This document shows, piece by piece, positions 1 through 11,984 of a DNA stretch of 64,000 nt (the first letter of the stretch is position 1; every line of letters begins with the position of its first letter). The DNA lies in the NCBI GenBank assembly GCA_000708835.1, contig DF237036.1, forward strand, positions 62,001-126,000, written 5' to 3'. Below the pieces are notes generated by a model. The model was not told the DNA's origin, ran no database searches, and was given only the letters and a program-made list of their open reading frames with translations. The position numbers were made by a program, and so were the translations under genes. The stretch comes from Klebsormidium nitens. Taxonomy: Eukaryota > Streptophyta > Klebsormidiophyceae > Klebsormidiales > Klebsormidiaceae.

Positions 1-3000
1 AGACCAACAAATCTACTAAATAAAAGCGTATTGCAATATCAAGCAGGTGTCATTGTCCAGTCGCATCGCCCTCTCCTAATGGCATTTCAGATGATGCACT
101 TTGGCGAGATTGTGCTGGCCCTTTCGCAATGTCCACGTAGCAGTCGAGAAGGGCACAAAGAAGAAGAGGAGGCTAGCGTAGTTTCCACCGGAATCTTCGC
201 TTCGAAAACGTCAAACGAAAGAGGACTATACGAAATAGTCAAGGAGAGGCCAAGAGACGACCATCGCCTGTTCTCCAACAACAGCCGTGTGTAGCTTTCC
301 GCAGCTTCTTGGTAACTCTCCAATGTCAGTGCATGCTAGTTAAACTGAGCTAGCAATGCTGCACCCTTTGCGTGAAACCTCAATGACGAACCACCACCTC
401 GAACGCCAGAAAAGCTGGATCAGAGAATGAAGAACTGAAGGAGACTCTTGCCTGTACTTTGGAAGAAGTCTCTTGTATTAGATGTCCGTCGCCTCTTGAT
501 GGTGGCTTCAAAGAGAGTGCATGCTGGCAAATTTAGCTTATGCTTGCTCGCACCGCTTCAGGAGATAATACTCTGATCCCGGGACTGAAACAGAAGAGCG
601 AATGATCCGTGGAGAAAGACTTGCCTGTTCTCCAACAATAGCCGTTTGTAGATGTCGGTCGCCTCTTGGTAGTGGCTCCCCAGATAGTGCACACTGGCAA
701 GACTCAACAAGTACGTGCTCGTCCCTTTCAACGAATAATACTTTGCCGAGCCACGATCACTTCTCAGGAGTGAATCAGCAGAATGGACCTCAGAAGTGAA
801 TCAGCGAAATGGACCTCCACGATCCGTGAGGAGACTTGCCTCTTTTCTCAATGAGCAATCTTTGTAGGTGTCCTTCGCCTCTTGATGGTGGCTTCGTAGA
901 GTGCACGCTGGCAAACTCAGCAGATACCCGCTCGCGCCCTTTCAGAAGACAACACTCCGATCCCGGGACTGAAGCGGGAGAACAAAGAAACCATGAAGAG
1001 AGACTTGCCTGTTCTCTAAAAGTATTCTCTTGTAGATGTCCGTCGCGTCTTGGTAGTGGCTCCGCAGATAGTGCACGCTGGCAGGACTCGGCTGAAACTT
1101 GCTCGAACCCTTTCAACGAATAGTACAACTGCCGACTCACGAATCTGTTCCAGATGTGAACGAGCAGAATGGACAATTCCAGAGGAGACTTGCCTGTTCT
1201 CCAGAAGAAGTCTCTTGTACTTGTCCGTCGTTTCCTTGATAGTGGCTCCGTAGATATTGCGCGCTGACCAAAATGAGCTTGTACTTGCACGCCCCCTTCG
1301 AATGACTTCAACGACAAAGCACGAAAGGAACGCGCAACGGAACCAGATGGCAGATGGCAGATGGCACCCTGAACGAGACTTGCCTGTTTTCTAGAAGAAG
1401 TCTCTTGTAGATGTCCGTCGCCTCTTGATAGTGGCTCCGCAGATAATGCACACTGGCCAAACTGAGCTGGTCTTCCAGGCTGTCCGTCAGTTGCTGGTGG
1501 AACTGCATCAGCTTCGCCTCATCGCCCGACTTATGTGCCAAGTGAAAGAGAAGCCGCGTTTGAAGAGGGTTCTTCGGACCTGCAAAGCAAAGTACTTGGA
1601 TCCTTACATCCTTACATCCTACATCATTGCGGTTATTTCTAACATCGCTTGCTGTCAAGAATTGTTAGTATCTGTCAGTTCCTGGCGAAACTGCATCAGC
1701 TTCGCCTCATCACCCGACTTATGCGCCAAGTGGAACAACAAGCGCGTCTGGAGGGGCTTCTTGGGCCCTGTGATTCTGTAGATCCAGAAGATGGGAATTC
1801 TAGACAACAATCTTCTTTTTGGTCTAAGATCCAGCTTCGCTTACTCGAAGTCTGCATCAAGAGCAGATTCTTGGGGCCTGTGATTGAAACGTCTGGATCA
1901 ATCAGTGGCAAGAAACTCAGTGAACAAGAAGTCCACAATGCCGTCGAAAAACCAAGGCAAATGTTCGCTTCGCACACGCACTACTCTAAACCTCCCTACC
2001 TAAACAATCCGACCGTCCCAGCACTGTCTTCGCGTTGTTCGCTGAGCTTAGGTTTCTATTTATAATTCAAAGCGGTGAATAGAGGGTAAGGGCTATGGTG
2101 CGATATGTGATTGCAAACTTGATTGAATTGAAAGATTTGCATCAGCGTCGCCTCCCTGCGTGACTTGTCAAACGAGAGAGGCGTCTGGAAGATCTTTTAG
2201 GGCTCGCAAAACGACAGGGCTCGGGTATTGTAAGTCGTCACCACCTTCCGCAGACGCTCAAAGCTCGGGCTGTGACGACTTTCATGGAGGGGGTGACGTT
2301 CTGAAAGTTGTTGTCCGACTTGTGCACAGAAAGGAACAAAGATGCCTTCTATTCGCAGCGTTCTTGAGTCCAAAAACAAAAAGGTTCCGCTATAGTAAGA
2401 TCATCACGCCCCTCTGATGCAGCCAATTTCTCTCCCATGCTGATTCCCGTTCGTCTTTTCTGCTTTGCCTTTCTCTCCCTTGAGCAGTCAGATCCAAGCC
2501 AGAACCTCCCTCACCTTTCAGCGCTTCTTCCTCCGCCTCCTTATAACGCCCCATGTGGTATAAGCAGGCAGCCGCATAGCTATGGTACATCCCATCTGCG
2601 TGTGGCTGCTCAGCCAGCTCCTTATAGATGGCCAGCGCCTTATCGTGTAACCCATAGTGGAAGTAGCTGTACGCTAACCACTCTGAGGTCTTTGGATCCT
2701 TCTTGTCAGCCTGCAGTTACATGGAACGGGTGGTTGAGAAAAGCTGAGATTTTCTAGAGAGCGCAAATTTGAAAAGCACTTCAGCTTGGCTGTCAGCGAG
2801 ACGCATTGATTCCAATGGACTCCTTCCAAACAGGCTGCACAAGAGCGTTCAAGTCCGAAGAAGCTGGGTTTTGGCACTTCAATGTAAGAGCGTTAACTGC
2901 CTGTGTCAACCTGAGAAACTTTGGTGTTTAACCAAGCCGGTCAATGATCTTCTCATTAAAGTTGCGACCATGCCAATGCTGTGTAAGGAGGGAGAGCATT

Positions 3001-3574
3001 ACCAAATTGGCCTCCGAACAGGTCCTGATGTCTCCACTGACGAGCCCGGTATGCCTCAGGCGGTTCTCAATAGGAAAATTTTGATCAAGCTGGTCAAGGT
3101 CTACCCCAAATTTGGGAGCAAGCAATCAGTCGGAACCGTCACTGAAGTTGGCTGTCACCAAGACATTCTGACGGAAATCAAGTTCGATTAATCAGCGCTA
3201 CTTCACAAGCCAGTAGCTAGTGGGGTTACATGCAAAGATTTCAAGTCCTTCTAAGCAAGGGAAAGCTTCCTTCTACAGCCTATTCCGAGCACCCTGCTAC
3301 TTACAGTATTGTCTAATTCCAATTGGCTACAATCAGCTACAAACCGACCAGTCTAGATTGACTTCGCACCAAAAGTCGGAGGTTCCTTGGAAGAAGCTGT
3401 AATGGTAAGCTTGAAGGATCAGCTCACCAGTCGGCGGAACTCCAAAAGTGCGACAGCCCCTACATAGTCCCGCTTTTGCAGCAGCTCCTCGAGCTCTGGG
3501 ACCTTTGGCTTGGAGTCACGCTGCGTTTTATCTGTCTGCGCACCCGCCGTGCTCCTTGCTCTAGAGAGTATCAT
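1..3574 (-). CDS. IFT56: Intraflagellar transport protein IFT56 (TTC26/DYF-13), 5' part, truncated by window edge
   Basis: A TPR protein of the IFT-B complex that moves cargo into cilia and flagella. Three exons join in frame: 3428-3574 (start ATG at 3574), 2515-2710 and 1384-1579, giving about 179 residues; the rest lies beyond position 1. The N-terminus MILSRARS followed by PELEELLQKRDYVGA and ALLEF is the family signature, and exon 3 carries TRLLFHLAHKSGDE, EDQLSLASVHYLRSHYQEA and DIYKRLLLENR, closely following the known IFT56 pattern (recalled, not searched). Exon 2 holds TPR-like helices (AYSYFHYGLHDKALAIYKEL). The donor of exon 3 is GC rather than GT (AG|GCAAGT). Its presence implies an organism that makes flagella. 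Introns on both sides of exon 3 are filled with decayed copies of that exon. It is divergent from the PB1 gene across about 1.9 kb. Confidence 0.9.
250..1345 (-). repeat. Six decayed copies of the 3' half of IFT56 exon 3
   Basis: The intron downstream of exon 3 is a tandem series of degraded copies of the exon end plus its GC donor. The plus-strand signature of the donor (cttgcctg, or cgcctg) occurs near 265, 445, 620, 833, 1004 and 1189, against the true exon at 1380. Spacing is about 170-215 bp. Each copy is followed by a version of the segment encoding HYLRSHYQEATDIYKR, often with frameshifts or stops. Confidence 0.85.
1640..2390 (-). repeat. Decayed copies of the 5' half of IFT56 exon 3
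   Basis: The intron upstream of exon 3 holds copies of the exon's 5' half (LLFHLAHKSGDEAKLMQFHQ segment), some with remnants of the acceptor. The clearest is at 1650-1795. A short edge copy is at 1855-1885, a weaker one at 2130-2215, and the weakest at 2295-2380. Similarity falls with distance from the exon at 1384-1579. Confidence 0.75.
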
Positions 3575-5438
3575 GGTGCTTCCTGGCAATGATTACAGGC
3601 CAGAATGGATCAACCTTGCAAGCCCCATCTACACTTAAAGAAGGACTCTGCCTGGCAGTCGGGACCTTAGGCAATTCGGTCTCAGACCCTGCTGAGCTGA
3701 CCAAATCGAAAACATTGAATTGACCAGGTGGAGACACAGGCTATTTAATTTAGGAGCCAAGTTGTGCGATCTTTTTTCACAACTTAGTCTTTTTGTGTCA
3801 CATTGCTCAAATCCCACGCAGGCCCCTGCGGACTGGTCCAGATGATGTATACTCTACCAAAATGGGCTTGCTTTCTTGGCCCAGCAAGTGTGTATGCGTG
3901 GCTCGAATCGAGCTCCTTCACAGGTGGTGCCTGGTCTGCCAACTGATCTATGCACAGCGCTTGCTTCTGGCGTAATTTAAGATGCCTGGAAGAAGTGAGA
4001 GGCAGCTGTTGGTTCGAAAGCAGGGGCACTGAGAAGTTCACATCAAGCTATCAGCTGGCCATTGTCCGGTCACGACTTTGAAGAGTTCTGATCAAAAGCT
4101 GAAGGCTGAAGCAGCTCTCTTCTTGCACACGAGGATTAGGGTTCGCAGATGCTCCAAGGCCGTTTCGACGCGCGCTGTGCGCGCAAAATTACAAGGATTT
4201 CACAAATTAATCTACCGGTACTCGCGTAGCGTTACCGTTACGTACCGTTCGTACCGCCGGCTTCTTTTGACCGCAGCAATCATTCCGAGAATTTCCGACC
4301 CATAAACGGTCGGACGGTGGCCCCATATTACCCCCGGCCACGTTGCATCGAATAGGCGCTGTAAACCAACCACAGTATCGACTGTAGAGTGCAAACCCCA
4401 AACAAGCATGCGGCCATACACCGGTAGCGGGATTCTTGACAACCCGCCGAGCCATTTTTAACCGGATGGACCGGAAGCACAAGTTGTCAGTACATTATTC
4501 GGTTATTCGGTATATTCGGTTTGAATCATCTCCACTTAAATGCTCATATCGTAATCTGCAGCGGGCCGCGGCCAGTAAGATCGTGAGTCCAAGTCGGGCC
4601 CGCGCCGCCCTGTTTTTTATGCGAAAATTAATGAGAGCTTCGAGTGACGTCACCAAAGATTCGGAGAAAGACCAGCGGTAAACCGCTGCCAAGTGGCACC
4701 ATGTAAAGCTCAGATGTTCTCTCATCCGTTCGATGTAGAAGATCGCCATTAAGGCTTGATCGACAGACCAATCACAGCCATGTATCTAGATTATGGAATA
4801 GAAAGTTGCGGTTCAGTTTGCAGGACAGGTGGCGGGCGTTTATCAAGAATGCAGAGCTTCCGATCCGCACTGCAGGCTGCAGCACGCTGCACAGGCAGAG
4901 TTTCGTGCCGCAGCTTCGTGAGAAAGCTCCCTCCATCCAGGCGTTGCAGGGAGTTCTTCAAAAAATTTGAAGAAAGCTGCCAATGGCAGTGGAGACGCGG
5001 TAGGACAGTTTTGCTGCCGAAAGCATACATTAATCTGAAGGCCGCCCGCAAGCTGAGGATCAAGAGGTCTTCCAGGTTGGGACAGAGAGGGGGACAAGGG
5101 TCCTTCTCTAGAATGATTGATCATCCTGACAAGGAAGGGTGCTGCAGACTGACGGCTTTTCCACCTTGCGTAGATGGTAAAGCTGGCCCCACGTAACTTT
5201 GAATTGTAGTGAAGGAGGTTGGTCCATCAATCGTTTCTCCTCCTCCTAGGTGCAACATTGTCAACTTAGTTGGCTCGTAATTTGTTTTAGGAGCAAAGGA
5301 GGCGCCGCGCTGGCTCAACAGCAGCTCCTTGAGTACCTGGTAATGCATTGATGCTTCCTGGCATTTTAAGTACCTGCCAGGTGTCGGAAAAAAAGTGACA
5401 GCTGTCACGGTTGCGTCAAGCTTTCAGCAGAAGCTGAA
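3575..5438. other. Divergent intergenic region, IFT56 / PB1 gene
   Basis: About 1.9 kb between two divergent start codons, so it should contain both promoters. I recognise no promoter motif. A plus-strand reading frame from the ATG near 4850 starts MQSFRSALQAAARC and is rich in Arg, Ser and Ala like a mitochondrial presequence, but no family or exon chain could be attached to it. Confidence 0.5.
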
Positions 5439-7179
5439 ATGGACTCCCGCCCACCCTCAAGCCAGGGGGTTGCGGTGGGATCTTTAGAGCCAAAGTCCGC
5501 TAGGGTACTTTGCAGCATAGGCGGGGAGATCCTATGGAATATCCACAAGGGATGCTACATCTACTCAGGGGGCGACACTCGCATCTGGACGCTTGAGCGC
5601 GACATCAGCTTCCGTGAGCTCATGGCAAAGTTGAGCGCTTATTACCACACGGTGTCGTTTGTAAAGTACCAGCTACCAGACTTGGACCTTGACACATTGG
5701 TTTCGGTGTCGGGAGACGAAGACGTGGATATGATGATGGACGAGTACGAATTGGCGGAAGGGCGGGGAAGGCGGTTGCGGTTGTTTCTGTTTCCTGTGGA
5801 CGAGGGAAACTGGTGGTGGGAAAGGAAAAGAGGAGCTGGGTCGCGGGATGTATCGCCGCGGGTGAGCTTACATACATTCAACATAGAAATGCGCTCACAA
5901 GTTCAACAATTTTCCTTCAACTGTTCTCCTGTTTCTTTTGCTATGGTCGTTTCTAGTTTGTGTTCGTATGAGAGTAGGACGAGTTGTATTTCATGGCACT
6001 TTCCTCTTATTCTCACAAACAGACTACTTCTCTTATTGCGACCATCTTAAATCCCTGTCTGTGCGCTTGTTCTCTTCCTCTGCACGTATTTCTGATTGAT
6101 GTTTGGGTGTTGTTGTCCATAATGACGATCCAAGTTGTTGTGTTACTTAGTTGCATCATTGTCTGATGGGTCTGGTTGTCCATTTGTCACTTCGTTTTAC
6201 GGAGCTGGGTTCCACTGCAGTTTGCCTGTCATGTCATACTCCTTTGCATAGGACTCTCTGCCCAGCTAGCTTTTCTCTTTTACCTGTTTCTTTGAGCAGA
6301 GTTTGTGTGATGAGGCCTCTTAGTCTAGCATAACTGTTAAGATGACAAGTCTAAAATGGGTCGCACCTCAATTATTCTGGCCTGATGTATGCGGCATGGC
6401 AGGTTGCGAACAGGCATGAGGATTCCCTTGTACTATTCGGACATTGATTGAAGAGCAAGCCCCAGCTGCTCAGCTTGGAGAGGTCTCTGTTTTTGCGCGC
6501 ATCGCTTTCAAAGGGGTTTTCAATCCTTGGGAAGCTCCTGGGCTTTGCTTGCGGAAACTAAAAATTCAAATTGGTTGTCTTTGCGAAGGAGACGGCCTCG
6601 ATGCTCCATTTTCTCTTCTCTGACAAGGAAGAAAGAAGAGCATGTTCTTGTTTCTTTTCATTTGCAGCCATCTATACCTCTGACGTCAAATCTATCTTGC
6701 AGGGAATGATATCGCGACCGGTGTCTCCTCTAGAAGCCCTCCTTACCCCCCGTTCCGGAAGCTCCGCCAGCCCCCATCTTCTATCCTCAAAGAGCCTCTC
6801 GGACCTCCACGTGGGCCATCACCTATCCACCACGAGGCATACCCTATCCCCACCTCGGAACCATTCCGGCCGCCCCCCCCCTTCCAAGTCCCCCATTTCC
6901 TCCCCCCGCCACGTGGACTGGAGACGTTCTCACGGACTGTCCCCCCCAAAAGTGAAAAGCATCAGGGTGACCCCTCGGCGCTGCAGCAATTCCTCGCCGG
7001 AGATTCTGGCAGACTGGACTATGCTGAATGCACTACCCCCCCAGAAATTCGAGGATCGCTCGGCGACGACGTCCCCCGGGTTGATTGACTGGAACCTTTC
7101 CCCCCGGCCTGCGAACGGGCACTCTGGGTCAGCGGCACTTTCCCCGAGGCCCCCCCGCATTCACACAGGGCGAATGTGA
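5439..7179 (+). CDS. PB1-domain protein, Ser/Pro-rich C-terminus
   Basis: Two exons, 5439-5861 and 6703-7179, join in phase 0 to give 299 residues. Residues about 20-125 form a plant-type PB1 (Phox/Bem1) protein-interaction domain: RVLCSIGGEILW, then GGDTRIWTLERDISFRELMAKL, then KYQLPDLDLDTLVSVSGDED, whose acidic DEDVDMMMDEYE stretch is the OPCA motif. PB1 domains pair front to back with other PB1 domains. The lysine in VKYQLP could be the basic partner residue. Exon 2 is almost entirely Ser/Pro-rich with many SP and TP pairs (SRPVSPLEALLTP, LSPPRNHSG) and short LSPRP-like repeats, so it is probably disordered and phosphorylated. There is no kinase domain, unlike the Raf-like MAP3Ks that share this PB1 type, so it is likely an adaptor. 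Confidence 0.85.
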
Positions 7180-10100
7180 ACAGTTACTGAGAAACCTTAG
7201 TCTCATGAACCCACGATTCAAAGACCCCACAAAATTCAAAATTGGAGGAAAGTCAAAACACCGAAGCTCGAAACAGCTGGGGGCTTGGTAGTTTCGTGAA
7301 TGGACGTCATCGATTTGCCCCGCACATGCAGCGGCAGTGGGGCACTGAAACACGGGGAGACCCTCGGCGTCAACCCATTAACCTTCTTGGTTAACCGCCA
7401 GGTTAGCATGCCCTTTGATGGCCTCTCGTGTGTCTCAACGCACCCTTTATTATTCCTATACGGATCTTGTTTACGTCAACAGTCGACAGCTAGCTTGCAG
7501 GAGCGGCTGCCAACACGTTCGACCTCAGCTGCGAACGAATTGAGTGATGCATACTTGAGAAACTCAGTAAGTCGGGTTTGATTGCTCAATGATTGCTTTG
7601 AACGTAATGAGTTACACCTGAGAATTATGTGATATCTGAATTTGAGTAGCAGACCCCCAGTGCAGATAAACGCAGCCAATCTTAGTCAACATCATACGAA
7701 GAATCGGTGCTTAACGCCACAATGATCCCTTAACCTTGTTGCGACTTGCAGCACAAGTGCTTGCGTCTAGACTAACCAGGAAGCAACCCGCCGTGCAGGT
7801 GCGCATGCAGTGCCGATTGATTGGGTGCTCATACGAGCTCCCACGCCATTGCCTATGAGGGCCACAGCCCGGCGCTTGGGCATAGGCTATTGAGGTTGAA
7901 ACATTTGACAACCCCCCACATCTGGCGACGGGGCCCACCAAACCTGTCCATATAGCTGGTGCAAGTGCAAGGCTGCCTCTTTGCCACGTCATCACAGCCA
8001 GTAGATATTCCGACTGCAATGAAGCAATCAGATGCTGAGCGTCTGGGGTAGCGGCACCAGGCTCCAAACAGGTTCGTCTCTTTCTTTTTCTATATCTTTC
8101 CAATAATCCGAAGTGTTGGCTTCAGGTTCTGAATTTGCTTTGACGCGTTTTCGGGTTTTGGTCTAGTCCCTATTTTGGTCTATTCCTCGATACCTTCTTG
8201 AATTAGAGTAGACGTCCCATTCTCACTTAGTTTCGATTCCTATCTATCGTTTCGATTCCTATCTATCGTTTTTCTTTGCTGAATAAGGCCAAAACTTACA
8301 ATTGTGGCTTCGCGCTGATATACCAAACCTCGCCTTGAGAGTCACACAGTTTATGATGGTCAGATCAGAACCTTTGACGAATTTCGTTGAGGGCCCGATA
8401 AAGGGCTGCATCCTAAGGCTAGATTCCAATGCGTATGTGGTCGAAGGGCTTTGATTTGGCCAAACCTGTGGAGGATCTTCGAACTGCAAGCGCCGTGAAA
8501 AAGTGCTCTGACGGTCGTCGATGGGGTGGGTGGGCGAGGCTCGTTGAATTGATCTATCATGAATTTCGGAGAGGTTTCATCTTGCTTATCGTTTCCTGCT
8601 ACGCGCGCTTATTTTTGGTGAAGTTGACCTGACACGGGGTCCACTCTTATGCAGGGTTAGAAGCAGCGGGTTGAGAAGTTACTTCGCAAGTTTTCCAGAT
8701 GCAAGCGACTTGAGGGTCAAAGAGGAAAGCTGCTACTGCCTTCTGATGTATTAACGTCGCTCTAACCAAAGAGGGTAGGGATGTCCGCCTTTAGATAGGG
8801 GCCTTCCGCTCTGATTACGTGACCGCTGGTTGATATATTGGCTGCTCAACAAGTTTGAAAGGTAGGATGTTGCGGCCGTGCATCGTGTCAAAGTGGCCGT
8901 ATGTCAAAACGACTAGCGCCCCTGCATTCTCGCAGCGATGTCTATGTAGGCTGAGACACTGGACAGACCGTGACGTACAGACTGCATATAGACAGACTCT
9001 CCTTTCGACAGGAGGACTTCCTAGAGCATTGCATTTAGCATAACCTTTGTCGACACAGACGGATTGCCCGTTTGATTTGAAAGGTCGAGCTAGCACTTCA
9101 ACGTGCCGAGTCAAAATTCAATGAAAAGAACGCTCTGTAACTAAGAACTTTAGTTGTCAATCAAACAAGGAACTCTGGCATCGTCATACACGCCGTGACG
9201 TTGACAGTTGCGGACTCACTTCGAGTGCACATGCACTTAATCTATTGTAAGTTTCAAGTTTGCAAATCCATTACACAATTTCAACGTTCGACTCATCGGC
9301 GCCGCGCCGCGATATTGTTCAAATTAGAAATGGAGCCTCGAATCATGTGGCTATATCCATGCAGATTGGATTCCCCGAGCCGCCCGGTACTAACACGCTG
9401 CGAAATGATCGATCGGACGAGCCTGGCGGCAGCACGGCCCGCATGTCGCGACTGCATCTACGCACCATGGCATGACGCATGCAAACATCACATGATCAAT
9501 CCCTTATAACTTTAAACATTAAAAGCAGCAAGAATCTGCAAATGACGACGTACGTGCAGTAAAATGATCGATCCATCCATGGCATGCAATGCATCAGTGA
9601 ATGATTCGAATCAACTTGCCCGGTCGAGCTAGGAAACGGGCGAAGCACTAGCTGGCCAAGTGTCATGCCATATGCCCTCGGTGCCAGATCGCCTCGGCTA
9701 GCCAATCAGCGTGCAACACGTGGCGCTACCGTAGTGTAACCAGTTAGTTTAACGTAAGCTAGGTTAGCGTAACTTAATTATAACCGCGTAGAATCCGACT
9801 AGGATAGGATCTGGACGACCACGCGGTATTGGATGTCCAACGACCAATCAAATCAGCCAACATCCAATGATAATGCGATTCAATCCAAGTACGTTCTGCA
9901 ACGATCCCGGGGTACATAACCAGTTATGTTACCGCGGGTATGTTACCGACAGTAACCAGGTTAGATACTAGGAACGTAGCGTGCTCAATGCATGCGGACA
10001 TCCAACGCCGCTAATGCCATTGGAGATCCAAACTCAATTGGCGATCCTACGAGTACTTAAGCCAATTGGGATCACCATTCCCAATTCGACTTTCATTCAA

Positions 10101-11984
10101 GTCATTATCAACCATCGTAATTGGACCCCGTGTCCAACCAGCATCCGAGCGCCTTGAGCGTTCAACCCAGCTTACGAGTGTGCTCGCGTACACTCACCCA
10201 GCCAGCAGTATCGGCGGACCAGGAAGACTACACATTGTACCAGAGTACCAGCAGCGATAGTAACACCATCGACCAGGAGAATCACACGGAGAACAACACC
10301 AACGGTAGTAGTACGAACACGACAGTAACTTAACCGGCCTTATAGCCCTAAGCGTTACCCACTTGTTTCTCATCATCATGTCTCACGCCTCCGGCGACGC
10401 CATCATCCAATCAGTAAGTGTCATGCACCTGTTTCTGTCGTTTGCTAGTGTTTGAGCTTATCCATTGGACATCCAACGGAATTCCTACGAGCCACTGCCA
10501 TTTGGTTGTGAGCCTCAAGGTGAGCCGGTGCGGGTGTTACGAGGGTTGCCTTGAATGTTAGCACGCCACTTCCAATCTTAACTTGTTCAATTGCATTACA
10601 ACTTCATCCTTGCTTTTCACAAGCTGGACATCCCAGCTACCCTACTATAATGAGTGACTATGAATTCCATTCGACCAACACCATGCATCATATAATATAA
10701 CATTCTTTTGATCCACATGTCGCGCTACAACCTTACCGAGCCCAATCGAATGCCGAGCCTATATCGCATGACACAAGGCTAGCGTAAAAGCGCCTTAAAG
10801 TGGCCTGACGTTTGTCGCCGGCGACCCCGTTGCCCCCGGGCCCTGGCACCGTGTCTATGACACGCCGTAATCAAGGACTGTGACTGCAAGCTTCCTCCCC
10901 GCTTCATCGATCGGTGAACGCATCAATGGCGACGCCGCTTGTTTGAAGGTCCAAGATAGTATCTCGTGAACGCGTAATGACAACGGAGGTGTTCCGACAG
11001 TGAAACTTGGGAGTTTTCGATAAGATCTAGAAGCCCCTAGCACACAAAGTAGAAAGTCTAACCTAAGACATCATGCGCTCCGTACCCCCACCCATTCCAA
11101 CCACCGAACCAACCCTACCGCGTCCCCCGGATGCCTATCATTATCAAGGAACACTTCGTTTGGTGTACATTTCCTTTGCCAGAATCTCGTATAAAGTACT
11201 ATCTTGTAACGGAGAGTCCACGTGACGCGTCCGGGTTGCACGGCATCGAAGCATATGGTAGATGAGTTGCGGAAACAAAGGCTCGAGAACGTGTAAGAGC
11301 AAGCACTCAGTTCTCGACGCCCATTCTTGGACGTTTCGACCCGTAAAGAGGCGTTTTCCAGGATCATTCGATGTTCGCTAGGTCCAGAAGCAGGCAAAAT
11401 GACGGTCGCAATCCGACTCACTGCTCTCAGAATTAAACCTGAAGATCGTGAGGGCCCCCCACTTTCCTGAGGCCCTCGGAGCGTTTCCGTCCTCAGGCGT
11501 TGTGAGAATGAGAACGGTAGTCTCGTATCGAGTCGCTGACTTTGGTCGCACCAAGAAAAGCTTTCTGCGCTTTTCCGTTTTCCACCTGTGCTGACAGCTG
11601 TCCGAGAGTCGGAGACGTCTCGGCAGTAGTGCCAGCTTCTGAGACCAACTCTGATTCTGAATGTATCTGCATTGATAGATTCGGACTCGTAAGTGCTTCG
11701 CTCAAAACCGCTGCCTTCCAATGCTGGTTTGACTCAACGGGAGGCTCGTTGGCAAATGACGATAGACTCTTGAATTTGCCACCTCCACAAATCGTGACAG
11801 TTTTGAAAGGGACTGACTCTACAAATCTCTTCTCTCCTTTTTAGAATGGTTGATATCGTTGACTTGTTTAGGTCTGCTCTGCAAGCCAGCAGAGTTCCAT
11901 TCCTGTCCACCAAAAAGAAGCTACGCACAACGCAGCACAAAAAGTGGCAAGAGGTCATTTCACCAGCAGGATTCCTCCGACAAG
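7180..11984. other. 4.8 kb intergenic region, no supportable gene
   Basis: No conserved coding exon recognised. From about 9330 to 9700 the sequence is unusually dense in short palindromes (gcatgc, gatcgatc, catgca, tacgta). Between 9720 and 10510 short phrases recur (variants of acatccaacg and of taaccagtta). A short ATG frame at 10378 starting MSHASGDAII ends at a donor-like site; together with the recurring phrases it could be the edge of an old retroelement, but no polymerase or integrase motif was found. Confidence 0.4.
8231..8271. repeat. 19-bp unit duplicated in tandem
   Basis: The unit tttcgattcctatctatcg occurs twice back to back with no mismatch seen. Confidence 0.9.

Noticed and set aside
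31-1317. Several open frames on both strands at the left edge
   Set aside because: They are pieces of decayed IFT56 exon copies in shifting frames, not separate genes.
10066-10420. Possible LTR retrotransposon end with a short gag-like ATG frame
   Set aside because: No clear primer-binding site, matching second LTR or polymerase motif was found.
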